DNA of 64,000 nt, taken from Chamaelirium japonicum. Its lineage: Eukaryota; Streptophyta; Magnoliopsida; Liliales; Melanthiaceae. Under the pieces are notes generated by a model. It had not been told where the DNA came from, ran no database searches, and was given only the letters and a program-made list of their open reading frames with translations. Positions within the stretch are counted from its first letter, which is position 1; every line of letters starts with the position of its first letter. The DNA lies in the NCBI GenBank assembly GCA_947650365.1, contig OX393557.1, positions 30,621,783 to 30,685,782 of the forward strand. Direction: 5' to 3'. Positions 53,264 through 64,000 of the stretch are shown piece by piece. The position numbers and the translations under genes are program-made.

Positions 53264-55593
53264 TGTTGGAAATAAATCCATGGTAGAGGCCCGCAGCGGA
53301 AGCAAAGTGAAGGTCCGAGGACCGTGAGCGGTGTGCGTTACATATCAAAATTTTCATCGAAACGATCTACATATGCGTGTATGAATCTAGCATGGCAACT
53401 ACGCGAACCCCTAACGATGATCTAACGTGAAAGAACAAACTAGCATGAATGCATGTTCTAATTATGTTAGATCTACTTGTTAGAGGTCATACCTGCGTGC
53501 GGAATCTTTCACCGCGACAAATTTCTTCTTTGTCGATGGAGACGGGCTACGGATCTGCTCGATATAGCTTCGGTGCGACGGCCATAACTTTCTGCTTCGA
53601 ACTCCGATTGGGCTGAAATTTGGACTGCAGGTAGCCAACGTCGAGACGCAACTTTTCCAACAAGTTTCACGTCGTTTGGACTTCTGTAGCTCCCGGAATC
53701 GCAGAAACAACGTTAATTTTCTATGCAGATTCTGGACAGCAAAAGGTTGCGGGAGACGCCTTCTAGTTCACCCGATCTCACACGATGCACGGCACCTCGT
53801 CGATGGATCTCTGAGTGCCTCCATACGACGAGCCTTCTCCTTCTACAAAACACCACGTGAGGAAGACGAGTCGCCATCCAATGGCGCAAGCGAGGGAGAG
53901 AGAGACGAGAGAGGAGATGCGAAGAGAGGAGTGGGGGCGGCTAGGGTTTCCCCATGCCATGGCTGGCCCTAGGGCTTGCATGGCTCTATTAATTTCGTGC
54001 ACCCTCTCTCTCCTTCTCATATATAGGGCCGGCCTATTCATATGGATAAGGACAGTATGGATAAGGATGATAGATTCAAACCTTATCCCTATATATCTCT
54101 TCTTTATCTCTATCCTTTCCTTGTTTTCGAAAACGGTCAAAACCAGCCCGTTTTCTGCGCCTCATAACCGGCCCCTTCATCGGAGGCAACAACCTCCCGA
54201 AACTAATGGGGCCGGCCTTGACCAGTCTCTCAACACTTTGGGCCGACCCCCTTAGTGCATAGTGGCGCATGGTATGACCAAAACGCCTTTATGCCACTAG
54301 TTGGTCGTTCCTCGTGTACGAGACTTTGCAAGGCACACATAAGTGAAATGCACCTGTAATTTCACTATTCTCTGAGGTTCCCGTAGGGTGCCCCTAGTGA
54401 AGTCAACTAGTCAACTCGCAACATGTCCCGGTGCATCGCACCCATGTGGCAAAGTCCACTTATGGCAAGGAATTGCTACATGCGTCTCTGCACTAACCTA
54501 GGGTTTCCCCTTAGTGCACACACGTAGTTACGCATCTACCGTGCACTAGTGCGAAGCACTCACGGAGTGTAGGCTTGGACTTCTCGCTTCCTCTAACTAC
54601 GTTCTGTGTTTCGAGGAGATGGTATAAGAACCGTACATAATGTCGATAAGGTGGAACCTTCAGGGACCAGGGTTCATGGCTTCCAACTCAAACTCGATCG
54701 ACACACTACCCGAGTGTACCATCGATCCTCTGAGTCCGAGTTAACCTGCGTAGCCACCCAGAGTGCGACACAGGCTGCACTCCAATTCCCCCGGACTTAC
54801 TATGTTCTCTCTCATACCCCTGCTCTCCGCTTAGTATGGTAAACTCGCTGTCCCTCCACTTGGTGCCATGATGCAACTCGAGCAGTGGAGAATACCGTCA
54901 GACTCGAGTGCTCATGTGACTCGATTCCTTCCCGGTTGACCACATACATCATACCTCTGATTACTCTTCCGAGCAACCGGATCCGTCACCAGTCCAACTG
55001 ATGACCACCTGGCCAGGGTTTAATACGACGTAGGTCAGACCAAGGAACGCACCTCCCGTTAGGGGTGTGGATAGCCTGCAGGAGTGACACACTGATGCAA
55101 CGCCAGCCGGGTAACCCAGTACACCGTGGTTTTGGATCACTGCATCCGGATCCTCACACATTGGTGCGCCAAAGCACCACACAACTGGTTAGTCCACCAG
55201 ACATGGTTCCTCAGGGTTTAGGACCGTTTTACCCTAAGCAGAAACACGGTTTAGTGCACCGATGTCTGCTCATCGATCTGTGCACCGTGTTGGTTCCGTT
55301 CGGCCACAAACACTGTGCCTGGTAATGACCGTGGTGGAGACACCTACGCTCTGTCATCCCAACAGCTTATCCTGATAGGGCGACCAACCCTTATCACAGC
55401 TACGAACGTATTTAGGTTACATGGGACCAGTCCCTTGAGTCTCCCACTCAAGTGGATTACCATGTAGCCATGGCTCTCTGTTCTGTAATCAGAACACGTA
55501 CTAAGGTACGTACCAATATGCAATCATATACTATCAACCATACAAAGCTAAACACTAGGTTTTTACGAGCTATAGACCTCACCAATTCTAACA
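53264..55593 (-). repeat. 3' LTR of the copia element
   Basis: 2,330 bp, no length difference from its partner despite about 45 substitutions, mostly transitions. Confidence 0.96.
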
Positions 55594-55607
55594 ATCTCCC
55601 ACTAGGT
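55594..55607 (-). other. Polypurine tract of the copia element
   Basis: The minus strand reads CTAGTGGGAGAT immediately before TGTTAGAATT of the 3' LTR, a typical copia plus-strand primer. Confidence 0.85.
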
Positions 55608-55732
55608 CTAACGAGGAATAACGGTGTTGAGCTCTGTAGCTTCTACATGCTGCCCAAAAGCCTTTGCAGGAATTCCCTAAAGGAATTGACAACATTGTCT
55701 GTAGATTCCACCTCAGTACTGCTACTTGCATT

Positions 55733-55810
55733 TCCTCATATAACTGTCAGATCAAGTGGAGTTTGTACTTGATGGGTTTCACCTCACGGCGGTGCCTAGT
55801 CTCCTTGGAC
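55733..55810 (-). pseudogene. RNase H C-terminal remnant of the copia element
   Basis: The minus strand encodes SKETRHRREVKPIKYKLHLI, comparable to the SKEPRSHKR...KYHLIREI block near the end of copia RNase H. The last part of the domain probably continues towards 55,620. Confidence 0.6.
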
Positions 55811-56341
55811 CTTGCTTACCGCTCTTCTGTTGTAACAACAGATAACTGAGCCTCTGGTACGCGTCCCAAGTTCTCTAAGAACTTCCTAAGCCTTACCACC
55901 TGATATACTACTTCGCACGCAACAACGTGCTAAGCATCTGTGGTAGAGTCTGTGATGCACTTGCTTCACACTCTACCAATTACCGCTTCTAATCCCAAAA
56001 TAAAAAATAATCCCTGAAATCGATTCTCTGAAACACACATCTGACACCAAAGTCAGATCCTGTGTGTCCAATCGATATCAGGACCTGTGAAGTGCAAGCT
56101 AACTCATAATCCTTACTTAACGAGGATTTCTGAGTATACCCTTTATATCGGTCCAAAGATCTGGACCCGGGTTCGACTGAAACCGACTTATCTTCCTGCT
56201 GCGCAATAGATATCTAGCCTCTTAAAATAAATCTGGCTAGAATCTTATCTTCATGCGTAGCCTGTGACAGCAAGAGAATCTTGCTCTGGTTGTCTCGAGT
56301 TACCTTGATTCCCAGAGCATAACTCGCCTCATTAGGGTCTT

Positions 56342-56584
56342 TCACATCGAATTGTGATGACTACAAACCTTTACCGTAAACAATATTCTTACATCATTTT
56401 CAATCAGTAAAATATCGTTAACGTAAAGTACTAAATACACCCTTGTAGCTATTTCACCTTTCTTGTACCAACTTGGTTTATCCTCATTCTGATCAAATCC
56501 GTGTGAGCGGATTCCCTTGATCAAAATAGACATTCCAACCTGGATGCTTGCATTAGTCCATAAATGGACCATTGCAACTTGCAT
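56342..56584 (-). pseudogene. Reverse transcriptase remnant of the copia element
   Basis: An open stretch of about 80 codons containing GFDQNEDKPSWYKK and LVLYVNDILLIEND, the region around the copia RT active-site strand. It lies between the integrase and RNase H remnants, as in the family. Confidence 0.85.
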
Positions 56585-56943
56585 TCCATATCTTCCTAAC
56601 CTACTGACACAAAGCCTGAGGCTACATCATCCATATGTCCCTTTTCAAATTCCCGTTAGGGAATAACTGTCTTGACATCCATCAACCAGATCTCCCAACT
56701 ATAATGGGCTGTGATGGATTAAGAGGATCCGTTATAGACTTAGGCATAGCTACCAGTGAGATGGTTTTGACATAGTCAATCCCTTCTCCTTTGGTAACTA
56801 ATCTAGCTACTTAAGTCTTAACCGGGTGCTCTTCTTATACACCTCCTACACCCTGAAGGGTGATAGTGCTATAAGTGTCAAGACTGTTCCAAGGGACATT
56901 GATGTAAGCTTGCCTCCATGGTCTTTTGTCAGTCAGAGCTGTC

Positions 56944-57207
56944 GGAAGCTCCCACTACTTCTTCGTAGCTCTAGGGATCATCCTCCTGAAACTCTGGATT
57001 AACTATCAAAGTTTCTCCATAGTATCTTTCAGGAGCTCTGATGGTCCCACAACGATGAGGTGGTAGTGGTACAAAGGAAGCTCCCACTACTTCTTCGTAG
57101 CTCTAAGGATCATCCTCCTGAAACTCTGGATTAACTATCAAAGTTTCTCCATAGTATCTTTCAGGAGCTCTGATGGTCCCACAACGATGAGGTGGTGGTG
57201 GTACAAA
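56944..57207 (-). repeat. 132-bp tandem duplication in the copia interior
   Basis: Two adjacent 132-bp copies (starting at 56,944 and 57,076 with GGAAGCTCCCACTAC) that differ at only about two positions. 132 bp is 44 codons. The segment falls in the linker between integrase and RT. Its freshness contrasts with the decay around it. Confidence 0.9.
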
Positions 57208-57658
57208 GTGAATCGTTTCTACAATACCTGGTATACTAGTTTCTTGTATCATCTACTCCCACTACGTTTTTCAAATGCGCACTCTCTACCAGTACCCAGT
57301 AGTTCACCCAGAACAACCTTACTGATAAACTTATGGTCTTATAATATAATCTTGATCTAGGTAGATGGTGTTCGTAGAAACGATTACCTTCCTAACCTCA
57401 AGATCATAAAACAGTCCATTTTATGCCTCCTAAGGGTAACCTACAAACAGATATACCTGGAACTACATCTCCATCTCATCCCTCTTGTCGTTTTGCACAA
57501 GTGCAGGACAACTCTATATCTCGAGACACTATAGTGTCAGCTTTCGTTTAGACCATAGCTCTCTATAGGTCTGAGGTACTGATCTAGATGAGAGATAGTT
57601 TCAGATATAAGCTACTGTTTTAAGGTACAACCCCACCAAAGGTGGGTAGTATACTTGG

Positions 57659-57735
57659 CAATATTCATCATACTACGGACCATGTCAAACAGAGTCCGAT
57701 TCCTTCTCTCGGAGACTTCATTCTGACGTGTCATC
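57659..57735 (-). pseudogene. Integrase core remnant of the copia element
   Basis: The minus strand encodes QNEVSERRNRTLFDMVRSMM, closely matching the conserved copia integrase motif that ends the catalytic core. Surrounding sequence (about 57.3-58.3 kb) is probably more of the same domain but is too decayed to delimit. Confidence 0.8.
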
Positions 57736-58640
57736 CTTAGAGCATTTAACTGGGAGATAATCCCATACTCTCTCAGGATCCTATGGAACTCGTCCGATAG
57801 TGACTTATTTCTTCGATTAAATCGAAGAGTCTTCTATCGTGTAGACGCTCTTGGAACCATAGACGTCAAAATTAACTAACTCCAATACCTTAGTGGCCCT
57901 TTTAGTTATTCTGCCTTCCAGATAACATTCATAGGTTAGAAGGATCTCCGATGAATCTGTGAACAGAAACTCGGCCTTCTTTTACCTTTGAATTTATCTA
58001 AGGCAGAATATCTAAATCAGAGGGGTCACAAATGGGATAGCTTCTCCGAAGGATTTAGATGAATTTAAATTAGACGCTGCAGCTGTCATGATATCTATTT
58101 CCGAATTAGGATTAAATATAAAGAGATTATTCTGATCTATTTCTCTAGTAATGAAGCTATCTATTTAGTTTAAGATACACACCTACGGTGCTGTCTAAAA
58201 CTAAAAACTTCATTTACCAAAGAGGAAACAGAACTACATCTCTAAAAAACAAAATCCGTATTTCGGAAAAACTAAGACAATCATATCTAACAGCTTCCGC
58301 AGCGGCTTATGACATTAGTACCTATGTTAGGATTCCTTCACTATAAAGTAGCCTTCTGCTTTCCTTGAATATCTGTAGACCAGAAGTCTACATTCCAAGA
58401 AGCATAAGAACTGCTACTAGATAGCGACTCAACTCCTAACATCCTGAGGTCATACTCAATCTTCAAATACGCCCTATGCTCGCCACAGCGGAAATACTTC
58501 CGTCCTTGGCGTTACCAGACTTAGGATTCCACACCAGTTTCTGTACTAGAATAGTTTTCGATCTCTTATAAGTTATTCCCTTAGGTTCTTCTAAAGAAGA
58601 CCTAGGTTAAGCACTAAAGGCATTGCCTTTAATCTTGATC

Positions 58641-58916
58641 TCATCCTTTGTCTCTTGGAAATCTCCTTAGAAGTTCTGCGTTTATCATCTCTAACTTGTT
58701 AAAGCTAAAGTCTCTGATAACGCCTTCGAAGGTTCCAGACAAGGATGCAAGACAGACGTCTTCCACCACCTCGTCATCTGGTACCATGTCTTGGGAATCT
58801 AGTTCGTTCTGGAACTCAAAGATGTGTTCCCGAACAAGCATACCCACTGACATCTCGGTACCGACAAGTATCTTAGTGAAAAAGCGATGAGTCGACTGAC
58901 TTCGCCTTCCAGACAT
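58641..58916 (-). pseudogene. Gag remnant of the copia element
   Basis: An open stretch of about 90 codons whose middle, HIFEFQNELDSQ through LASLSGTFEGVIRDFS, follows the pattern of copia Gag (UBN2-type): a helix containing the F-x-N/L spacing, then a 'L..LP..' segment. Position between leader and integrase fits. Part of a decayed element. Confidence 0.5.
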
Positions 58917-60971
58917 CTAATGCAAGTAAAACTTAATTAGAGAAGACCCGGCATATCTCTGACTCGCTTCTAAAGAATTGTCCGCAAGTCTGCTATAACA
59001 TAGCACTTGCACATCTCCTTAGACTCTCGCCAGTCTTCATATGCCCTAGTTAGTGCCCTAGTGATATCTGGACCCATTAGGTCTAGTACAGGGATATTTA
59101 GATTGCATGCCAATGTACATTTACTACCCTAAGCATAAGCTAAAGATTGCGCTTCCACTCTACGTAGTTAGAGACCCGATAACTGGTTCTCTTATAGGAT
59201 AGCGGATAGGGGAACTATATGGTTGAATGAAAATGAATGCAAAATAACTTATTTTATGGATTTTGAAAATAAGCTAATTATATCCAAATGTCAGCGCTAC
59301 CCTCACAGCGAAGACACCTCTATGGATTAATTAACCATGTATGTAAGATCTCGGAATCGACTACACCTGCCCTAGGGGGCATCATGCAGCGTCAATCCGC
59401 TTACACGGGCCTTTCCTTGACCCAGTCCAAATCTGCCAACTAAGGACTTTGATGGACCATGGTTATCTTTTGGCCAGTGCCACGTGATCACCGTTGTCTT
59501 CGCAACGAATACCTCACGTGCACTTAGGATGCTTACCCACGAGCCTAAGCAATTATGACACGGGAGTTCATGCGGCCCCCACTAGGGTGGGATGAAAAGC
59601 CCTTCTCTCCTGGCCTCGTAATCGTCATATCCTTAGGGAGGTCATTAAGTAATTTGGCATGGAAACACACAGCTCCCACCCTAGGGGGTGTGAAGTTATG
59701 CATCCCCACCCAAACACAAAACGACTGGCCGTGGAGGCCAGAGGATCTCTAAAAGTCCTCTCTTACATCCCTTATTAAAGTTGAGGGTTATTTAATGCAA
59801 GTATGAGTGTACACTAAGGTCACGACAACCTATACACTAGACCCTGGTCATACCGTGCTCCCACTAGCATTCAAGCCTTTCACGAAGCATTAATCGATCT
59901 TGGAATATCATAGTCCCTGCCTCGAGTGGATTTCTCCACTCAAGGGTCACATTACATATCCCAAGAACATTGATGCTTTGCAAACTTGGCTATCACGCTA
60001 ATGCCCTGGAGCCTAGCCTAAGGTCAGACTGACAGGAAAGGTCTTCCACTACCATGGCGCCTTGCTTATAAATTTGACGAATGATGTCATAGTAGAATTC
60101 CAACTCATTCTAGGTTTCGATGCTTGCCAAATAGGCACACCCGACTAATCGGGTGTTGACCTAATGGGGGCATAACCAAATGTGAGGAATTCATACTATC
60201 ATCAAGGGTCAATTAAATAATAGGCGTCACTAGTGGAATCCAATCCTAATAAGGTCGCTAGGACCCGAGGGGAAAGGGCATCCCTCTGACACAGATAATC
60301 AAATTATCGCATCGGGGTTCTCTACAGAAATATAAAGAACTACTGAAAGAAATAAGCACACAACTGAATCAAGTTCAGGGTCCGACCCCTGAACCTGACT
60401 GGCACAGCGCAGGCTCTCTGTCTCCTTCACAAGGCTCCTCGATCCGGTGCAAGCCTCTGTATACGATCTTCTGACGCTTTATGCCCTTTGCCGTTATCGT
60501 GTATGCTTCACCGGATCGCCATCGTCCTCCAAGGTTCCGCTCATCTTCCCAGTGGTGGATCTCCACGGTAAGTCCTCCTCTTCAATCTGTAACCGAAAAA
60601 GATCTAGTACGCTTCGAGCAAGTGCTCGCTCGTACACAATTTCCTAGAAAGAAAAGGAAAACAAACCTAGCAAAAGCCTGGGAATCAAGGGTGGTAAATC
60701 TTCACCTCTTGCCCGACTATGGCTCTAAAATCTATCCACACACAGAAGAAAAAACATCCAGACAAAATCGCTAACACGGGGTCCGACCCCCGGTAGCAAG
60801 CAATCACATATCCAGAATAATTTTAGAAGCGGCGCCCTGCAAGAACGATTCATAGAACATACAAAATCTACTATGCATGATCTACTCGTAGAACCCCGAT
60901 GGCGGCACATACTATTCATGCGCGCACATGATGATTTCATGAAAAAAATATGAAACGCACACCACTAGCGT
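58917..60971 (-). other. Long leader / unassigned 5' interior of the copia element
   Basis: About 2 kb between the primer site and the first recognisable Gag remnant. I see no credible protein, tandem repeat or RNA gene in it. It may hold a long untranslated leader and decayed N-terminal gag. Confidence 0.5.
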
Positions 60972-60983
60972 GCTCTGATACCA
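60972..60983 (-). other. Primer binding site (initiator tRNA-Met)
   Basis: The minus strand reads TGGTATCAGAGC, the standard plant copia primer site, two bases inside the 5' LTR. This fixes the element's orientation. Confidence 0.95.
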
Positions 60984-60985
60984 AT

Positions 60986-63315
60986 TGTTAGAAATAAATC
61001 CATGGTAGAGGCCCGCAGCGGAAGCAAAGTGAAGGTCCGAGGACCGTGAGCGGTGTGCGTCACATATCAAAATTTTCATCGAAACGATCTACATATGCGT
61101 GTATGAATCTAGCATGGCAACTACGCGAACCCCTAACGATGATCTAACTTGAAAGAACAAACTAGCATGAATGCATGTTCTAATTATGTTAGATCTACTT
61201 GTTAGAGGTCATACCTGCGTGCGGAATCTTTCACCGCGACAAATTTCTTCTTTGTCGATGGAGACGGGCTACGGATCTGCTCGACATAGCTTCGGTGCGA
61301 CGGCTATAACTTTCTACTCCGAACTCCGATTAGGTTGAAATTTGGACTGCAGGTAGCCAACGTCGAGACGCAACTTTTCCAACAAGTTTCACGTCGTTTG
61401 GACTTCTGTAGCTCCCGAAATCGCAGAAACAACATTGATTTTCTGTGCAGATTCTGGACAGCAAAAGGTTGCGGGAGACGCCTTCTAGTTCACCCGATCT
61501 CACACGATGCACGGCACCTCGTCGATGGATCTCTGAGTGCCTCCATACGACGAGCCTTCTCCTTCTACAAAACACCACGTGAGGAAGACGAGTCGCCATC
61601 CAATGGCGCAAGCGAGGGAGAGAGAGACGAGAGAGGAGATGCGAAGAGAGGAGAGGGGGCGGCTAGGGTTTCCCCATGCCATGGCCGGCCCTAGGGCTTG
61701 CATGGCTCTATTAATTTCGTACACCCTCTCTCTCCTTCTCATATATAGGGCCGGCCTATTCATATGGATAAGGACAGTATGGATAAGGATGATAGATTCA
61801 AACCTTATCCCTATATATCTCTTCTTTATCTCTATCCTTTCCTTGTTTTCGAAAACGGTCAAAACCAGCCCGTTTTCTGCGCCTCATAACCGGCCCCTTC
61901 ATCGGAGGCAACAACCTCCCGAAACTAATGGGGCCGGCCTTGACCAGTCTCTCAACACTTTGGGCCGACCCCCTTAGTGCATAGTGGCGCATGGTATGAC
62001 CAAAACGCCCTTATGCCACTAGTTGGCCGTTCCTCGTGTACGAGACTTTGCAAGGCACACATAAGTGAAGTGAACCAGTGATTTCACTATTCTCTGAGGT
62101 TCCCGTAGGGTGCCCCTAGTGAAGTCAACTAGTCAACTCGCAACATGTCCCGATGCATCGCACCCATGTGGCAAAGTCCACTTATGGCAAGGAATTGCTA
62201 CATGCGTCTCTGCACTAACCTAGGGTTTCCCCTTAGTGCACACACGTAGCTACGCATCTACCGTGCACTAGTGCGAAGCACTCACGGAGCGTAGGCTTGG
62301 ACTTCTCGCTTCCTCTAACTACGTTCTGTGTTTCGAGGAGATGGTATAAGAACCGTACATAATGTCGATAAGGTGGAACCTTCAGGGACCAGGGTTCATG
62401 GCTTCCAACTCAGACTCGATCGACACACTACCCGAGTGTACCATCGATCCTCTGAGTCCGAGTTAACCTGCGTAGCCACCCAGAGTGCGACGCAGGCTGC
62501 ACTCCAATTCCCCCGGACTTACTATGTTCTCTCTCATACCCCTGCTCTCCGCTTAGTATGGTAAACTCGCTGTCCCTCCACTTGGTGCCATGATGCAACT
62601 CGATCAGTGGAGAATACCGTCAGACTCGAGTGCTCATATGACTCGGTTCCTTCCCGGTTGACCACATACATCATACCTCCGATTACTCTTCTGAGTAACC
62701 GGATCCATCACCAGTCCAACTGATGACCACCTGGCCAGGGTTTAATACGACGTAGGTCAGACCAAGGAACGCACCTCCCGTTAGGGGTGTGGATAGCCTG
62801 CAGGAGTGACACACTGATGCAACGCCAGCCGGGTAACCCAGTACACCGTGGTTTTGGATCACTGCATCCGGATCCTCACACATTGGTGCGCCAAAGCACC
62901 ACACAACTGGTTAGTCCACCAGACATGGTTCCTCTGGGTTTAGGACCGTTTTACCCTAAGCAGAAACACGGTTTAGTGCACCGATGTCTGCTCATCGATC
63001 TGTGCACCGTGTTGGTTCCGTTCGGCCACAGACACTGTGCCTGGTAATGACCGTGGTGGAGACACCTACGCTCTGTCATCCCAACAGCTTATCCTGATAG
63101 GGCGACCAACGCTTATCAGAGCTGCGAACGTATTTAGGTTACATGGGACCAGTCCCTTGAGTCTCCCACTCAAGTGTATTACCATGTAGCCATGGCTCTC
63201 TGTTCTGTAATCAGAACACGTACTAAGGTACGTACCAATATGCAATCATATACTATCAACCATACAAAGCTAAACACTAGGTTTTTACGAGCTATAGACC
63301 TCACCAATTCTAACA
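60986..63315 (-). repeat. 5' LTR of the copia element
   Basis: 2,330 bp. On the minus strand it runs from TGTTAGAATTGGTG to ATTTATTTCTAACA. Open frames in it have near-identical partners in the other LTR and resemble no protein. Confidence 0.96.
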
Positions 63316-64000
63316 GTACGATCCATTCTAATTCATTCGTACGATCCATTCTAATTCATTCGTAAGATCCATTCTAATTCATTCGTACGATCCATTCTAA
63401 TTCATTCGTACGATCCATTCTAATTCATTCGCACGAATGTATCCATTCTAGTTCATTCGTACGATCCATTCTAATTCATTCGTACGATCCATTCTAATTC
63501 ATTCGCACGATCCATTCTAATTCATTCGTACGATCCATTCTAATTCATTCATACGATCCATTCTAATTCATTCGCACGAATATATCCATTCTAATTCATT
63601 CATACGATCCATTCTACTTCATTCGTACTATCCGTTCAAATTCACTCATACGATCCATTCTAATTCATTCATACGATCCATTCTAATTCATTTGCACGAA
63701 TATATCCATTCTAATTCATTCGTACGATCCATTCTAATTCCTTCGTACGATCCATTCTAATTCCTTCGTACGATCCATTCTATTTCATTCGTATGATCCA
63801 TTCTAATTAATTCGTACGATCCATTCTAATTCATTCGTATGATCCATTCTAATTCATTCGTACGATCCATTCTTACTCATTCGTACGATCCATTCTAATT
63901 CATTCATACAATCCATTCTAATTCATTCTGTACGATCCATTATAATTCATTCATACGATCTATTCTTTCATACAATCCATTCTAATTCATTCGTGCGAAT
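63316..64000 (-). repeat. 23-bp satellite resuming after the copia element
   Basis: Minus-polarity array that continues HOR B copy 2 exactly where it stopped at 53,263. It ends at the ATTCGTGCGAAT minus-to-plus switch, equivalent to 49,933. Confidence 0.95.

Larger units (their letters stand above)
53264..63315 (-). mobile_element. Ty1/copia LTR retrotransposon, defective
   Basis: 10,052 bp bounded by TG...CA LTRs and a 5-bp target duplication, GTACG (53,259-53,263 and 63,316-63,320). It lies on the minus strand: the primer site complementary to initiator tRNA-Met adjoins the right-hand LTR, and remnants of Gag, integrase, reverse transcriptase and RNase H follow leftwards in copia order. 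The two LTRs are both 2,330 bp and differ at about 45 positions by eye (just under 2%), suggesting insertion less than about 1 million years ago at 1.3e-8 per site per year. The interior is broken in many places, with no open frame above about 100 codons, so it cannot be autonomous. Confidence 0.95.
50265..64000. repeat. HOR B copy 2 (interrupted, runs off the window)
   Basis: Plus to 50,675, minus 50,676-53,263, then minus again at 63,316-63,995. A Ty1/copia element sits at 53,264-63,315. Compared with copy 1 it has one monomer fewer near 51,890 and one more near 52,240, so overall length is unchanged. The copy 1 site matching the insertion point is intact at 49,254-49,258. Confidence 0.88.

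Noticed and set aside
53676-55325. Open frames with near-identical partners at 61,335-63,047
   Set aside because: They lie within the two LTRs of the copia element; duplication is due to the LTRs, and no frame resembles a protein.
60375-60774. Short open frames just inside the copia primer site
   Set aside because: No similarity to Gag that I can recognise and overlapping frames on both strands; probably leader.
1-64000. Telomeric repeat
   Set aside because: No TTTAGGG-type units; the 23-bp monomer is unrelated and changes direction.

Overview
The window is repeat-only nuclear DNA, almost certainly from a flowering plant. The evidence is the two LTR retrotransposons: one has a plant Tat-like Ty3/gypsy Gag, an antisense ORF and a GT–AG intron; the other is a Ty1/copia element primed by initiator tRNA-Met. 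I see no host gene, rRNA or tRNA. The species cannot be named from sequence alone.

About 45.5 kb is one satellite family. Its monomer is 23 bp (GAATGAATTAGAATGG followed by ATCGTAC), with a 28-bp variant carrying an ACATT insert. The array does not run in one direction: monomer polarity flips more than 35 times in the window, in blocks of tens of bases to about 3.6 kb.

Layout: (1) 1-11,486, satellite with irregular polarity blocks. (2) 11,484 to about 40,320, four copies of a higher-order repeat (HOR A), each a fixed series of inverted blocks: minus about 430 bp, plus about 1.9 kb, minus about 1.1 kb, plus about 1.0 kb. Net unit lengths are about 4.4 kb, or 5.8 kb in copies with an extra block of about 1.5 kb. 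The minus-to-plus switch is a 60-64 bp perfect palindrome; the plus-to-minus switch is a conserved pair of GAATTC sites. (3) About 40,320-46,260, irregular satellite, mostly minus. (4) About 46,260 to the end, a second higher-order repeat (HOR B) of 4,005 bp, one full copy and most of a second.

Two retrotransposons interrupt the satellite. At 24,896-33,351 (plus strand, inside HOR A copy 3) lies a gag-only, non-autonomous Ty3/gypsy element (TR-GAG type). It has LTRs of about 1.04-1.06 kb, target duplication CGATC, a gag-like ORF, a 78-bp in-frame repeat ORF, a 146-bp tandem array, and a large antisense gene with its own TATA box and a short intron. At 53,264-63,315 (minus strand, inside HOR B copy 2) lies a Ty1/copia element with two 2,330-bp LTRs, target duplication GTACG and a heavily decayed interior. 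Each pair of LTRs differs by roughly 2% by eye. Undisturbed empty sites for both insertions survive in sister HOR copies, so the HOR duplications can be ordered before the insertions.

Most interesting are the polarity-switching HOR architecture with palindromic switch points, and the antisense gene in the TR-GAG element.
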